Shown here piece after piece: positions 1-14,200 of a DNA stretch of 64,000 nt; position 1 is the stretch's first letter; each line of letters opens with the position of its first letter. The position numbers and the translations under genes are program-made. Source of the stretch: Maniola hyperantus (Eukaryota; Arthropoda; Insecta; Lepidoptera; Nymphalidae); contig NC_048553.1 in the NCBI RefSeq assembly GCF_902806685.2, forward strand, positions 3,207,099 through 3,271,098, in the 5' to 3' direction. Under the pieces are notes generated by a model. It had not been told where the DNA came from. It made no database searches and saw nothing but the letters and a program-made list of their open reading frames with translations.

Positions 1-700
1 CATTGTATATCTCATTTCTGAGGGTTGTGACACCTTGCCATGAATCACACAATGATAAGAGTATTCTTGCAATAATAATGAGGTGGGCTTCGAGATCCAG
101 CCAGATACCACCAACTGATATTAATTTAATGTTGATTAACGATACTTTCGCGTAGATTTAGACTTTTCTAATGAACTTCATTGGGATTTTTTGAAATCCT
201 TTTTTACTTCGTATCCTGGTTTTGGTTTAGCTTGTAGACCGCGAAAATAATTGCAATTTTTGTCTTTAATACGAACCGTTTGTAGGTGTACGAGTACATG
301 CAAAATATTCTCATTCTTAAGTTTATAGACCTAATGATTTGAGCTGTACGTTGAAATATCAATTTCTCCTTTAAACAAAGCCTAGCTTATTAATGCCTGG
401 ATTTACTTTTATTAAAGATCCTGTCAGAATTTTTTAAATCCTTATTGGTATAAGGGATGCGGATGGTAGGTACTCAAGGAATATAACCTCCTTTCAAATC
501 TTTAGATCCACTTATTTAGGTTGTATCAGTCAGTCCGTCACGACAGTTACAGTTTTATAATATATGTAGGTTAATTTAATGATGTAGTAGAAGATAGATT
601 AAATTCAAAAATTTATATCCTTCTTTCTTCCTTTTCCATTCCATTGGCTTATTATTAACAAACGCATGAACCAACTTTATCTTTTCTTTCGGTTTTTCAG
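1..700 (+). other. Intron between an upstream domain and D1
   Basis: The first ~105 bases and bases ~470-700 match the introns after C3 (6379-6742) and C6 (12715-13077). The window therefore opens just inside the intron after a type 3 C exon. About 350 bases in between have no counterpart in the other two introns. Confidence 0.8.
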
Positions 701-2294
701 TATTTAGGTCGCTGGCGTACGATTGAAACCTACCCATCCGATTTCCAAAGTCTCCAAAGTAGTTGTCAAGAAGCCAACTACGCGTTGGGTGCTGGTGGCA
801 TCGTCGACGTCTTCAACACGCAAGTGATAAACCAGAAGCTTGATACCATGAATGGCACAGCAGTTGTAGCTAGTACCGATGGCAGTGCAAAACTTCTTGT
901 GAACTTCCCTGGTGGTAAGTGACATAGTATTGTTCTCTATTATTTTTTGAACTTACAAGGAGTCCCAACTCTCATTCTCAAGATTAGAATTGGAAAAGTT
1001 GCAAGCAAGAAAGTACAGTTCACCAAAAACAATAACAAAAGGGTCTAAGTATTATATTATCCTCTCCGTGCTCTCTCCTATCCAACTAAAGCATAAAGTT
1101 TGAGCTAAGTGTAGATACGACACTTTAGTACAAAGGGTGGGGTTTGTGCTAGAAGTAGATAGGAAACTATAATACAAAAGGTGGATTTCGTGTTAGGAGT
1201 AGATACGACACTAATACAAAGACTGGGCTACAAGTAGATACAAGACTTTAGTAGTAAGAAGTAGCGTTGGTGCTAGGAATTGATACGAGAATATTTTAGT
1301 ACTAAAGGGCGGCTTGTGCTAGGATTAGATACGACAATTTAGTACAAAGGATTGGGTTTGAACCGCCGACAAGTCTGATAAACTTTGTCGTTATTTTGTT
1401 TTTAATTACATACTTAACAAATATTTCACGATTTATTTTTATGTTTCTTGTGCTAATAAATAACTATTATTTACTTTAGCTCCCGAAGCTTCAGAGTACT
1501 GGATTTTAGCCACTGATTACGACTCCTACGCATTGGTATACAGCTGTCGAAACATAAACGACCAACAGCGTAGAGGTAACTTTTATATCCTTCTTTTCTT
1601 TTTCTCTTCTTTTCATAGCTCCTTACATATTGTGACTTGTAAAATCCGATTTAGTTAATAAGAAGTAATGGTCAAAAAGCTGCATGTTTTTTTAATATTT
1701 CCTGTAGTAAATAATAATCAATCGAGGAAATATTGATTTTTGAATAAAGTAAATACTTTCAAAAACTCTGCCAAGCAATGCATTAAAATCGATACGAAAT
1801 CTAACTAACTTTGCAATACGCTTGTAAAAAATGGGGTAAATACGAGAAGCTTGGGGAGCAGCTTTTCGTAATTTTGTCACTCCGATTCCGATTAAAGTGT
1901 CAGTTCTAATCAGGTTGTGTTTTAAGCATGTTTTGATTTTTTTTAAAGAGTTTTAAACAAAAATGTTTTATTTTTTAATGTTTTCCCCAAACCTTGTTCT
2001 GGTTCACGACCCTCAGCAATAAGGAAAACGCATGTAAAGAGAGTTACTAACGAGGTTATTATTTCAGTATGGACTTGGAAGCTCAGTCGAACTAGAGAAC
2101 TGACATCTACAGCTAAAACTCAAATAGACAGAACTGTCAATTCTATCAACGTCCTCAACGAGCGGTACTATATGAAGATTGAGCACTCCGACAACGCCTG
2201 CTTCTATTACCCAATCCCTGATGGTAGACCCGTGGTGTTCAGAGGCCAGTGTGATCAAAACATACCAGTTGTCGCCGGTTTTAATGCTCTATCG
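701..2294 (+). CDS. Polycalin domain D1 (triad type 1)
   Basis: Exons A1 701-914, B1 1480-1575, C1 2068-2294 (179 residues). A1 starts Y-L-G-R-W-R-T, giving the lipocalin G-x-W; B1 holds A-T-D-Y-D-S-Y..Y-S-C; C1 holds T-W-K-L-S-R, A-C-F-Y and G-Q-C-D. Donors are gtaagt, gtaact and gtaagc; acceptors follow pyrimidine tracts. A glutamine-lysine pair and an alanine near the end of A1 differ from D4 and D7, which are closer to each other than to D1. The A1-B1 intron carries an expanded SINE repeat. Confidence 0.9.
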
Positions 2295-5200
2295 GTAAGC
2301 TATGATTTATCCATGCTAATATTATAAATGCGAAAGTGTGTCTGTCTGTCTGTCTGCTAGCCTTTCAAGGCCCATCCGTTCAACCGATTTTGACGAAATT
2401 TGGCACAGATATAACTTGCATCCCGGGGAAGGACATAGGCTACTTTTTATCCCGGAAAATCAAAGAGCTCCCGAGAGATTTTTAAAAACCTTAATCAACG
2501 CGTACAAAGTCGCGTGCATCAGCTAGTTTAAAAATAAAAAAGCAGCTAAGGTTGAGTTAGATTCACCCACCGAGAGATCCGTACCTTAGAAAGAAAAATT
2601 ATAAATATTAATTTCGCAAATCAATTCTAAATTTCAAACTAAAGATATATTTTTTGAGTATGCCCTGGAACTTTTTGACTTGCCTTTTCCTGCACTTATC
2701 ACCTTTTTCCTTCACATCGGATCACAAGATATTGTCAAGTTCTGCACCTTTACGTAGTCGACGTTGCACGGACACGCTTAAAGTGATTTACTTCCTCCTT
2801 TCTGATTTGGAATGCCTGAGCTTTTGGCTTCTTAATTAATTAATGTAGTATCTTCATTTTATCCGCAGTATTTGGGCCAGTGGTACGACATAGCCTCCTA
2901 TAACACCGCATTCCAAGATGGCACATGCAACAGCGCTTACTATAGCTTAGGCGATGGAGTTGTCGATGTTTTCAACACCCAAGTAGTCGATCAAAGACTA
3001 GACACTATGACCGGAATCGCAGTAGTAGTGTCTCAAGATGGCAGTGCCAAATTAGACGTTACCTTCCCCATTGCTGGAACTAATGGTGAGTCAAAAATAA
3101 CAATAGTAGGTACATTGCTGTCCAGGCTGAAAATAAAGCTATTTCCAGCTGATTATTATTGTTAGTAATGAGGCGAAGCCGAGGACTTTCAAGAGAATTT
3201 AAAGGGCAAGGCGCTAGCCAAGTCATTTTAAATTGAACGAGGTCATTAATTCCTATTTCGATCGAGACTTGTACAGTCAGCAACAAAGCTAGGCTTGCAC
3301 CCGTCCATAGTCGCTTGTACTGGCGGGAGCAAATCTAGGTTTGTTGCTGACCCCCTCAGTCCCTCTCGCTCAAGCAGATTTTCTTACTTGTGAAATGTCA
3401 TTCCTTCTACACTTCAAGTTGTTTGTCAAATACTCACGTACAAATACATTTTGACAAACAAAAAAAAGTGGCCACGGTGATAAGGACAAAACATAATCAT
3501 TTTGTCACGTTCTAACAAGAGCGCATTTAGCTATCTCGCTCTAACAGTAAGTGTCACAATAGGGCTACTTCTAACAGTCCTTATTCTGAGTGTCCAGCAG
3601 TTTATATTCTTACTGTCCTGTTGGAAATTGCTGGCGCGGGAATTCGTACATAAAAGTAGATCGCAGTTTAGTTTTTTTTCATAATTAAGTAATTTCCTAG
3701 CAAGTGGGGGAGAATAAATTTATAGGTAGGTATGCCCTTTCTTATTGTAATCTACTAAGTATTATTTATTTTACAGATACTATCACAACGCCATATTGGG
3801 TTCTCGCTACGGACTATCAATCATTTTCCCTTGTGTACACTTGTGTTAATCTTGACGCAGAGTATCGACAAGGTAATGTATAGATATTATTTTTAATCTC
3901 AAAACATGGGCCGGAATTTTATCAGCTATGATCCGGGTGCCGTCAAAGACAAAAACATCGCTTTAACTAACTTCTTCTCCACAGTCTGGTCTTGGAAGCT
4001 TAGCAGGTCAAAGCAGTTAACAAATGCTGCGGTGACAGCTATCAATAACGCCGTTGCACGTATACCAGTACTAGACGAGCGATTCTATGTAACAAGAGAC
4101 CATAGTAGTCAAGGATGTTTCTATTTCCCGGAACCCGAAAAAGGAAAACCTGTTGTGTTCCCCGGACAGTGTGGACATTCGTCGGTACAAGCTGTTACCA
4201 ACTTTGACATGACCGCTGTAAGTCAGATTCCACAATCTCGGCCTCACTGATTAGTCTAGTTGGTCTAGTCTAGTCAAAGCTAGCAGATAGACAGACAGAC
4301 AGACACACTTTCGCATTTATAATATTAGAATAGATAATTAATTTTATTTCTCTCATTAATTATTTACAACACTCATTGCAATCATATTCACCTTAGTTAA
4401 AAAAATATGTTTACAATAATCAACAAAATTACAGAAACATTCCTCAAATACGGTTTAGCGAGTTACCTAACTTCTGCACTAAAAATCTTCTGCATAGTCT
4501 GATAGATAGATAACGGGATAGTAGGTATTATCCCGTTGAGATTGGTCAAAATTCGATGATGCTCACCGGACACGATCAAGTTTGCACAATATCATGCACA
4601 CTGATAGCCATACACCGTCAAGTCTACTGGACGACGCGCTGCTTCAAGTCCGCTGCAAATTTTACGCTAAACTTGATCATGTATGGCCAGCGTGAGAAAA
4701 ACATTATTATCATTATTATAAAATACATCACCCAAGTTTACACGCTCCATATTCAAAACTACCTAATTAATAATCAATCACTCAACCGATGGTATTTCCC
4801 GCTCGGACACGAGTGTAGCTGCATATATTTTTGGTTTTTTTTTTATTAAGTAATATTATTCTTCCTCCATTTTAGTTCCAAGGGGTTTGGCATGAAATAG
4901 AAGCGTATCCAAAAGATCAACAATCCGGGCAATGTATTAACCATCAGTACACTTTGACAACTGCAAACAGTTTGGATCTCGTATCATCTAACGTTATTGA
5001 CGAAATCCTTGGAGTCACTAATAGCAGAGTAACATTTGAAGCGGGACAAGGCTCTTCTGGAAGGCTTGTAATAACGCTTACATCTGAAGGATCGAGTGAG
5101 TAGAAGCTCACCACTACACCACAACAAAATCCACACTAAATCCATCAGTTTACATAATTTTTAAGGCATTTTACATTTTTCTACTATAATATCTAGATAC

Positions 5201-8200
5201 CCTCTAACTTCACTTAGAACGTATGTTAGTGTCACTGACCACCACCTATAGACGCTTATTAGCCAGACATTCCTCATGGCCAAGCTTAGGCAGTTGCTTA
5301 GTATAAAAGTTGGCCCACACCCGTTCGGTAACCTCATTGCGCACATTGTCTTCTTTACGTGACTTTTGAGTCCACCAATCACAAAAAACCATTCATCCAT
5401 GTCCTCCGTCAACATTTTACGATTTTGTTTTCATGGCCTTGTATATGCGTACTCTTGAGGTTGAATTCTCTGTAGCTAGTATGTATTAGATACGGCAGTA
5501 ATAAATCGTGGAAGATTTAACCAATGAGCATTCAGTTTTTCCATTTTCTACGTCCGACTACAAAACCACTGATCTTGATGAGACTCAACACGAAGATCAT
5601 AGCAGCACCAAACACAATTTCACACATCTCTGTTGCGGCGTATGCAACCTTTTGTTATGCTTTGTCGATAAAAAATCCGCAAAAAAGCCGTAAATTAGCG
5701 TTATTACATGTTTTGCTGCAGTGCAACCTTAAACCTAAGTACAACCAAAGTGACAACGCTATTATAACGCTTTGTGCAACTTAAAACACATTTTTGTACC
5801 ACGATTTAACAAGGAGATTACGAAAATCATTTTTAACAGAAATCATTTTTTTCAGCAATTATTATACCATTTTGGATTTTGAGCATAGATTATTCGGATT
5901 ACGCTTTAGCCTACAGCTGCGTCGACCTCAACGCAAACCAACGAGCAGGTTAGTAATATTTTATTTTGTTTTAAGGGTCCACTGCTGGACCACCACGTCG
6001 CGTCGTGTCGTTTTGTGTTGTGCCAGAAGGCGATTAGTCATACATTTTAAATCTTAGCAAATTCTAAGATCCGTTGAATTGATCGTGTTGAATAAGTTTT
6101 CATAGCATGGCCAAGTGTCCAAGCATTTAAACCTGGTTCTCTTTTTAGTTTACAGTTGGAAACTAAGCAGATCAAAAGTGCTCTCAACAGCCGGAATTAC
6201 AGCGATAAACAACAAAATATCAGAGATCGACGTTCTGCAGAGCAAGTATTATGAAAGGATCGACCAGTCTAACAATGCCTGTTTCTATTTACCCGACTTG
6301 CCCCCTGGAGAACCGGTTATATTTAGTGGCCAGTGTGATAGGGATATTCCAGTTGTTCAGAACTTCAACGCCGCAAGGGTAGGCATTCATCTTCTATACT
6401 TTCTATCTGCATTATGTACCTCATTGCTGAGGGTTGTGACACCTTGCCATGAATCACACAATGATAAGCGTATTCTTGGAATAATAATGAGGTGGGCTTC
6501 CAGATCCTTCCGGAAACTCAAGGATTATAACCGCCGTTCAAATCTTTAGATTTAGTGGTTAAGGTTGTGCATTGCATCAGACCGTCCGTCATGATAGTAA
6601 TAATATGTAGGTTAATCTAATAATGTAGTAGGAGATGGATTAAATTCAAAAATTTCTATCCTTCTTTCATCCTCTTCCATTCCATTGGCTTATCATTACC
6701 ATACGCATGAACCAACTCTATCTTTTCTCTCGGTTTTTTCAGTATTTGGGTCGCTGGCGTACGATTGAAACCTACCCATCCGATTTCCAAAGCCTCCAGA
6801 GTAGTTGTCAAGAAGCTAACTACGCGTTGGGTGCTGGTGGCATCGTCGACGTCTTCAACACGCAAGTGATAAACCAGACGCTTAATACCATGAATGGCAC
6901 AGCAGTTGTAGCTAGTACCGATGGCAGTGGAAAACTTCTTGTGAACTTCCCTAATGGTAAGTAACATATAACGCGTAAAACTTAACTCCTTACGCTACAT
7001 TTGAACTTTATGTGTCAAATTTCATGTCAGAAGTACGATTTTAGTCCTTATTTTAAAGGTGAACCCTACTTTTGGCTTGACAGTTGCCCACAGAGTTAAA
7101 ATGGCGCGTGACTTGGAGTGTAATCATGAAGCCGTTGCTTGATAACTTAAAAAATATCACTTCACCATCAGAAATTCCCGAATCCCCACGGCTTAGGAGT
7201 TTAGTGCCTTGCAGCATCAAGATTGAGGAGTTGGGATCCGAAGTTCAATGGTGTATTCCATGCTTGATACCTAAAATAATATTGCACCATCCACAGTTCC
7301 TGAATCACTATAGTTTAAAGTGCTGTACCCTAAATCAGAGTTGAGGAGTTGGGACTTTGAGTCCAAGCATAAGGTCGTTGCTTGGTACCTACAACGTTAA
7401 TTCACTATGAACACTTCCTGAATTTTGATAACTTAGGCGGGCAATAACCCTGCAGCATCAGGATTGAGGAGTTGGATCTAGGTCAATTAAAAAAAAAATT
7501 GCAAATCGGTCCAGAAACCACGAAAAAGTCGGTGTACATCAGTGATGTGTGGTGTGGTGTACATACATCAAAAAAATTAAACGGGCCGAATTGAGAACCA
7601 CCTCCTTTTGTGGAGTGGAGTTTGTGCTATGAGTAGATAGGAAAATTTAGTGCTAAATCCTAGGATGAGTTACGATAATTTAGTAAAAAGGATCGGGTTT
7701 GAACCGTCGACAAATTCGTTAGATTTCGTCAGATAAATTTATTCTTTATTTTATTCCATTTTAATTTTATGTTTCTAGTGCTAATAAGTAGCTAATTATT
7801 TCTTTTAGCTCCCGAAGCTTCAGAATACTGGATTTTAGATACTGATTACGACTCATTCGCATTGGTATACAGCTGTCGAAACATAAACAACCAACAGCGT
7901 AGAGGTAAGTTTTATATCCTTCTTTTCTTTTTCTCTATATTTTTATAGCTCCTAAAATGTAGCCTGAAAAATCCGATTTAGTTAGTACGAAGTTCTGGTC
8001 AAAAAGTGTACGACCCTCAATAAGGAAAACGCATGTAAGTAAATAGAGTTACTAACGAGATTACTTTTTCAGTATGGACTTGGAAGCTCAGTCGAACTAG
8101 AGAACTGACGACTATAGCTAAAGTTCAAATAGACAGAATTGTCAATTCTACCAACGTCCTCAACGAGCGGTACTATATGAAGATTGAACACTCCGACAAC

Positions 8201-11200
8201 GCCTGCTTCTATTACCCAATCCCTGATGGTAGACCCGTGGTGTTCAGAGGCCAGTGTGATCAAAACATACCAGTTGTCACCGGTTTTAATGCTGCAGCGG
8301 TAAGCTATAATTTTCTTAAAAATAAAAAAGCAGCAAGGGTGAGTCAGATTTGCCCACCGAGGGATCCGTAGCTTAGAAAGAAAAATTATAAATATTAATT
8401 TCGTAGATCAATGCTAAACTTCAGAGTATAGGTACTCGTACCTCTAGTTTGGAGTATGTCCTGGAACTTTTTGAATAGCCTTTTCCTGCATTTATCACCT
8501 TTTTCCTTCACATCAGATCACAAGATATCGTCGTTCTGCACCTTTACGTAGTCGACATGACACGGGCACGGTTAAAGTGATTTACTTCCTCCTATCTGAT
8601 TTGGAATGTCTGACCTTTCGGCTTCCGTTTTTTTCATTTCCTTATAACACAAATACCTTTAAATCAATAGCAAATAACTGTAAGTGTGATCACAGTCAAG
8701 CACTGGGCGATTAATAAAAAAAAGAACACAAGTTTCATTTTGACATCTAAATATCCTTAGGGAGATGTTCACTCTTAAACGCACAATTGAGGTATTAATG
8801 TACTTAGTTTCTTCTTTTTATCCGCAGTATTTGGGCCAGTGGTACGACATAGCCTCCTATAACACCGCATTCCAGGATGGCACATGCAACAGCGCTTACT
8901 ATAGCTTAGGCGATGGAGTTGTCGATGTTTTCAACACCCAAGTAATCGATCAAAGACTAGACACTATGACCGGAATCGCAGTAGTAGTGTCTCAAGATGG
9001 CAGTGCCAAATTAGACGTTACCTTCCCCATTGCTGGAACTAATGGTGAGTCAAAAATAACAATAGTACATTACTGTCCAGGCCGAAAATAAAGCGATTTC
9101 CGGCTGAGTATTATTGTTAGTAATGAGGCGAAGCCGAGGACATTCCAAGAGAATTTAAAGGGCGAGGCGCTAACCAAGTCATTTTAAATTGAATGAGGTC
9201 ATTAATTCCTATTTCGATCGAGACTTGTACAGTCAGCAACAAAGCTAGGCTTGTACCCGTCCATAGTCGCTTGTACTGGCGGGAGCAAATCTAGGTTTGT
9301 TGCTAACTGTACCTACAGTGCTTTTTCTCCCATTTGCGAGGAAACAAACAAAATATGAATTCAAGAAAAAACTTACATTTCAGTTTGCTTGTGCAACGAT
9401 CCTTTTTAAACACACAACTTCTGAAACAATGAACACTAATCTATACCATGTAAAATGTACATAATAATTGTTTTTTCGATTAACTACTTGATAGGTACCT
9501 AGACTCATATGTATCAAACAACTTAAAAATTGCAATAAAAGTACTTAGAAAACGTCCATTTAGTTTTTAATTCGCGCTCCAATTCCACTGCGCATGTTTC
9601 TTCTTTTGTTTTTAAACTTTTGAGAAGAGCTTCCATATGGCATACAGAATTTTAAATAATATCAAATCGTGTACCTACTAAATAATGACCTAATTTATGT
9701 CAGCGTACATTTAAAGAACCTCGTTACCAGTATGAAACTGTCCAGCAGTTTATATTCCTACTGTCCTGTTGGAATTTGCTGGCGTGGGAATTCGTACATA
9801 AAAGCCGATCGCATTTCTTATTGTAATCTACTAAGTATTATTTATTTTACAGATACTATCACAACGCCATATTGGGTTCTCGCTACGGACTATCAATCAT
9901 TTTCCCTTGTGTACACTTGTGTTAATCTTGACGCAGAGTATCGACAAGGTAATGTATAGATATTATTTTTAATCTCGGAACATGCCCCGGAATTTTATCA
10001 GTTATGATCCGGGTGCCGTCAAAGGCAAAAACATCGCTATAGCTAACTTCTTCTCCACAGTCTGGTCTTGGAAGCTTAGCAGGTCAAAGCAGTTAACAAA
10101 TGCTGCGGTGACAGCTATCAATAACGCAGTTGCACGTATACCGGTACTGGACGAACAATACTATGTAACAAGAGACCATAGCAGTCAAGGATGTTTCTAT
10201 TTCCCGGAACCCGAAGAAGGAAAACCTGTTGTGTTCCCCGGACAGTGTAGAGATTCGTCGGTACAAGCTGTGACCAACTTTAACATGACCGATGTAAGTC
10301 AGATTCCACAATCTCGGCCTGACTGATTAGTCTAGTTGGTCTAGTCTAGTCAAGGCTAGCAGATAGACAGACAGACAGACAGACACAGAGGCATTTATAA
10401 TATTAGTATAGATAATAAATTTTATTTCCCTCATTAATTTTTTACAATACTCATTGCAATCATACAATCTGAATACAAAATTACAAACATAGTCTCGGTC
10501 TGACTGATTAGTCTAGTTGGTCTACTCACACATACTCACACACATACACACGTCACATACTCACACAAACAAACACACACCCACACCATATTTATTTCAG
10601 TAATTCTTTTGATAATTTCCGTTTCCAAACCTATAAAATATCTACCTTAGTTACGTATTATAAAGAATAATAAATTATTTCTCTCGTTAATTTACAATAT
10701 TCATCGCAATCATATCCACCTTACCTGTTTTAAAAATGTTCATAAAAACCAGTAAAATTGCAGAAACATTCCAAAAATACAATTTTATTCGAATTACTTA
10801 ACTTGTGCACTAAAAATATTCTGCATAGCCTGTTACCTACTGTCCCGGTGAGAATCGCTTTTGGCCAAAATTTAATGATGCTGACAAACACGATCAAGTT
10901 TGTACGATATACCACGCCACACTATTAGCCATACACCGTTAAGTTTACTGGACGCCGCGCTGCTTTAAGTCCGCTGCAAACTTGACACTAAACTTGATCG
11001 TGTATATCGCCAGCGTGAGAAAAACATTATTATCATTATTATAAAGTATATCACCCAATTACAATGCTTAAGTTTACGCACTCCATATTCAAAACTACCT
11101 AATTATCAATCACTTAACCGATGGTATTCCCGCTCGAACACGAGTGTAGCTGCATATATTTTTGGTTTTTTTTTATTAAGTAATATTATTTTTCCTCCTT

Positions 11201-14200
11201 TTTAGTTCCAAGGGGTTTGGCATGAAATAGAAGCGTATCCAAAAGATCAACAATCCGGGCAATGTATTAACCATCAGTATACTTTGGCAACTGCAAACAG
11301 TTTGGATCTTGTATCATCTAACGTTATTGACAAAATCCTTGGAGTCACTAAGAGCAGAGTAACATTTGAATCGGGACAAGATTCTTCTGGAAGGCTTGTA
11401 ATATCTCTTACATCTGAAGGATCGAGTGAGTAAAAGCTCACCACTACACCACAACAATATCCACACTAAATCCATCTGTTTACATAATTTCATAAGGCAT
11501 TTTATATTTTTCTACTATAATAATTATCTAGATACCCTCTTACTTCACTTAGAACGAATGCTAGTATCACAGACCGATGTACAGACAGTATAAATGCTTA
11601 TAGCCAGATGCCCCCAATCACCAAGCTTAGGCAGTTAAACTCAACATAAAAGTCCCACACCCGTTCGGTACCCTTATTCCGCACATTGTCTTGATTACGG
11701 AACTTTTGAGTCCACCATTCATAACAAAGCATTCTCCCATGTCCCCGCCAAAATTTTATGATTTTGTATTCATGCAAAAACGTGTATATATTGTATACTC
11801 TTGAGGTTGAATTCTCTGTGGCTAGTATGTATTGGATACCACAGTAATAAATCGTGGAAGATTTAACCAATGAGCATTCAGTTTTTCCATTTTCTACGTC
11901 CAACTACAAAACCACTGAACGGGTCTTGATGAAACTCAACACGAAGATACCAAAGATAGAACCAAATACAATGCGACACATCTCTGTTACGGCGTTTGTA
12001 ACCTTTTCTTATGCTTTGTCGATAAAAATTCCGCAAAAAAAAAAAGCTGTGAATTAGCGTTATCACATGTGTTGCTGCAGTGCAGCTTATGTACAACCAG
12101 AGTGACAACGCTATTACAACGCTGTGTGATACTAAAAATATGCTTGTACCACGATTTAACACGAAGATTCATCAGATCATTTTTAACAGAAATAATTTTT
12201 TTACAGCAATTATTATACCATTTTGGATTTTGAGCATAGATTATTCGGATTACGCTTTAGCCTACAGCTGCGTCGACCTCAACGCAAACCAACGAGCAGG
12301 TTAGTAATATTTTACTTTGTTTTAAGGGTCCACTGCTGGACCACCTCGTCGTGTCGTTTTGTGTTGCGACAGAAGGCGATTAGAGTCATACATTTTAAAT
12401 CTTAGCAAATTCTAAGATCCGTGTTAAATAAGTTTTCAGCGCACGGCCAAGTGTCCAAGCATTTAAACTTGGTTCTCTTTTTAGTTTATAGTTGGAAACT
12501 AAGCAGATCAAAAGTGCTCTCAACAGCCGGAATTACAGCGATAAACAACAAAATATCAGAGATCGACGTTTTGCAGAGCAAGTATTATGAAAAGATCGAC
12601 CAGTCCAGCAATGCCTGTTTCTATTTACCCGACTTGCCCCCTGGAGCACCGGTTATATTTAGTGGCCAGTGTGATAGGAATATTCCAGTTGTTCAGAACT
12701 TCAACGCCGCAAGGGTAGGCATTTCATCTTCTATACTTTCTATCTGTATTGTGTACCTCATTGCTGAGGGTTGTGACACCTTGCTATAATCACACAATCA
12801 TAAGGGTATTCTTGGAAAAATAATGAGGTGGGCTTCCAGATCCTTCCGGAAACTCAAGGATTATAACCGCCGTTCAAATCTTTAGATTTAGTGGTTTAGG
12901 TTGTGCATTGCATCAGACCGTCCGTCATGATAGTAATAATATGTAGGTTAATCTAATAATGTAGTAGGAGATGGATTAAATTCAAAAATTTCTATCCTTC
13001 TTTCATCCTCTTCCATTCCATTGGCTTATTATTACCATACGCATGAACCAACTCTATCTTTTCTCTCGGTTTTTCAGTATTTGGGTCGCTGGCGTACGAT
13101 TGAAACCTACCCATCCGATTTCCAAAGCCTCCAGAGTAGTTGTCAAGAAGCCAACTACGCGTTGGGTGCTGGTGGCATCGTCGACGTCTTCAACACGCAA
13201 GTGATAAACCAGACGCTTAATACCATGAATGGCACAGCAGTTGTAGCTAGTACCGATGGCAGTGGAAAACTTCTTGTGAACTTCCCTGATGGTAAGTGAC
13301 ATAATATTGTTCTCTATTATTTTTTGAACTTACAAGGAAGCCAAACTCTCATTCCCAAGATTAGAATTTGAAGGAAGGATAGCAGGTCAGAAAGTACAGG
13401 TCCAATTAATACAATAATTAATATTTATTATATTATCCAACTAAGCGTAAAGTTTGAGCTAGGAGTAGATACGACTCTTTAATACAAAGGGTGGGATTTG
13501 TGCTAGAAGTAGATAGGAAACTATTTAATACAAAAGGTGGGTTTTGTGCTAGGAGTAGTAGATACGACAGTAATACAAAGGGTGGGCTACAAGTAGATAC
13601 AAGACTTTAGTACAAAAAGTGGGGTTGGTGCTAGGAGTAGATACGAGAATTTAGTACTATAGGCGGGCTTGTGCTAGGATTAGATACGATAATTTAGTAC
13701 AAAGGATCGGAAAAATCAGTTAAACTTTGACGTTATTTTGTTTTTGATTACGTACCTAACTATTTTTTACGATATAATTTTATGTTTCTTGTGCTAATAA
13801 ATAACTATTATTTCTTTTAGCTCCCGAAGCTTCAGAGTACTGGATTTTAGATACTGATTACGACTCCTACGCATTGGTATACAGCTGTCGAAACATAAAT
13901 GACCAACAGCGTAGAGGTAAGTTTTATATCCTGTTTTCTTTTTCTTTATCTTTTTATAGTTTCTCACATGTGGCCTGTAAAATCCGATTTAGTTAATAAG
14001 AAGTTTTGGTAAAAAGCTGCTTTTTTAATATTTCTTGTAGTAAATAATAATCAATCGAGGAAAATAATATTGTTTTTTGAATAAATTAAATACTTCCAAC
14101 AACTAACTTTGCAATACGCATGTAAAAAAAGGGGTACGAGAAGCTTGGTGGGCAGCTTTTCGAGTGTCAGTTCCGATCAGGTTGTGTTTTAAGCATGTTT

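Noticed and set aside
6656..6967. Minus-strand frames over A exons (also 704-925 and 13054-13302)
   Set aside because: They are antisense shadows of the lipocalin A exons, repeated because the exons are duplicated.
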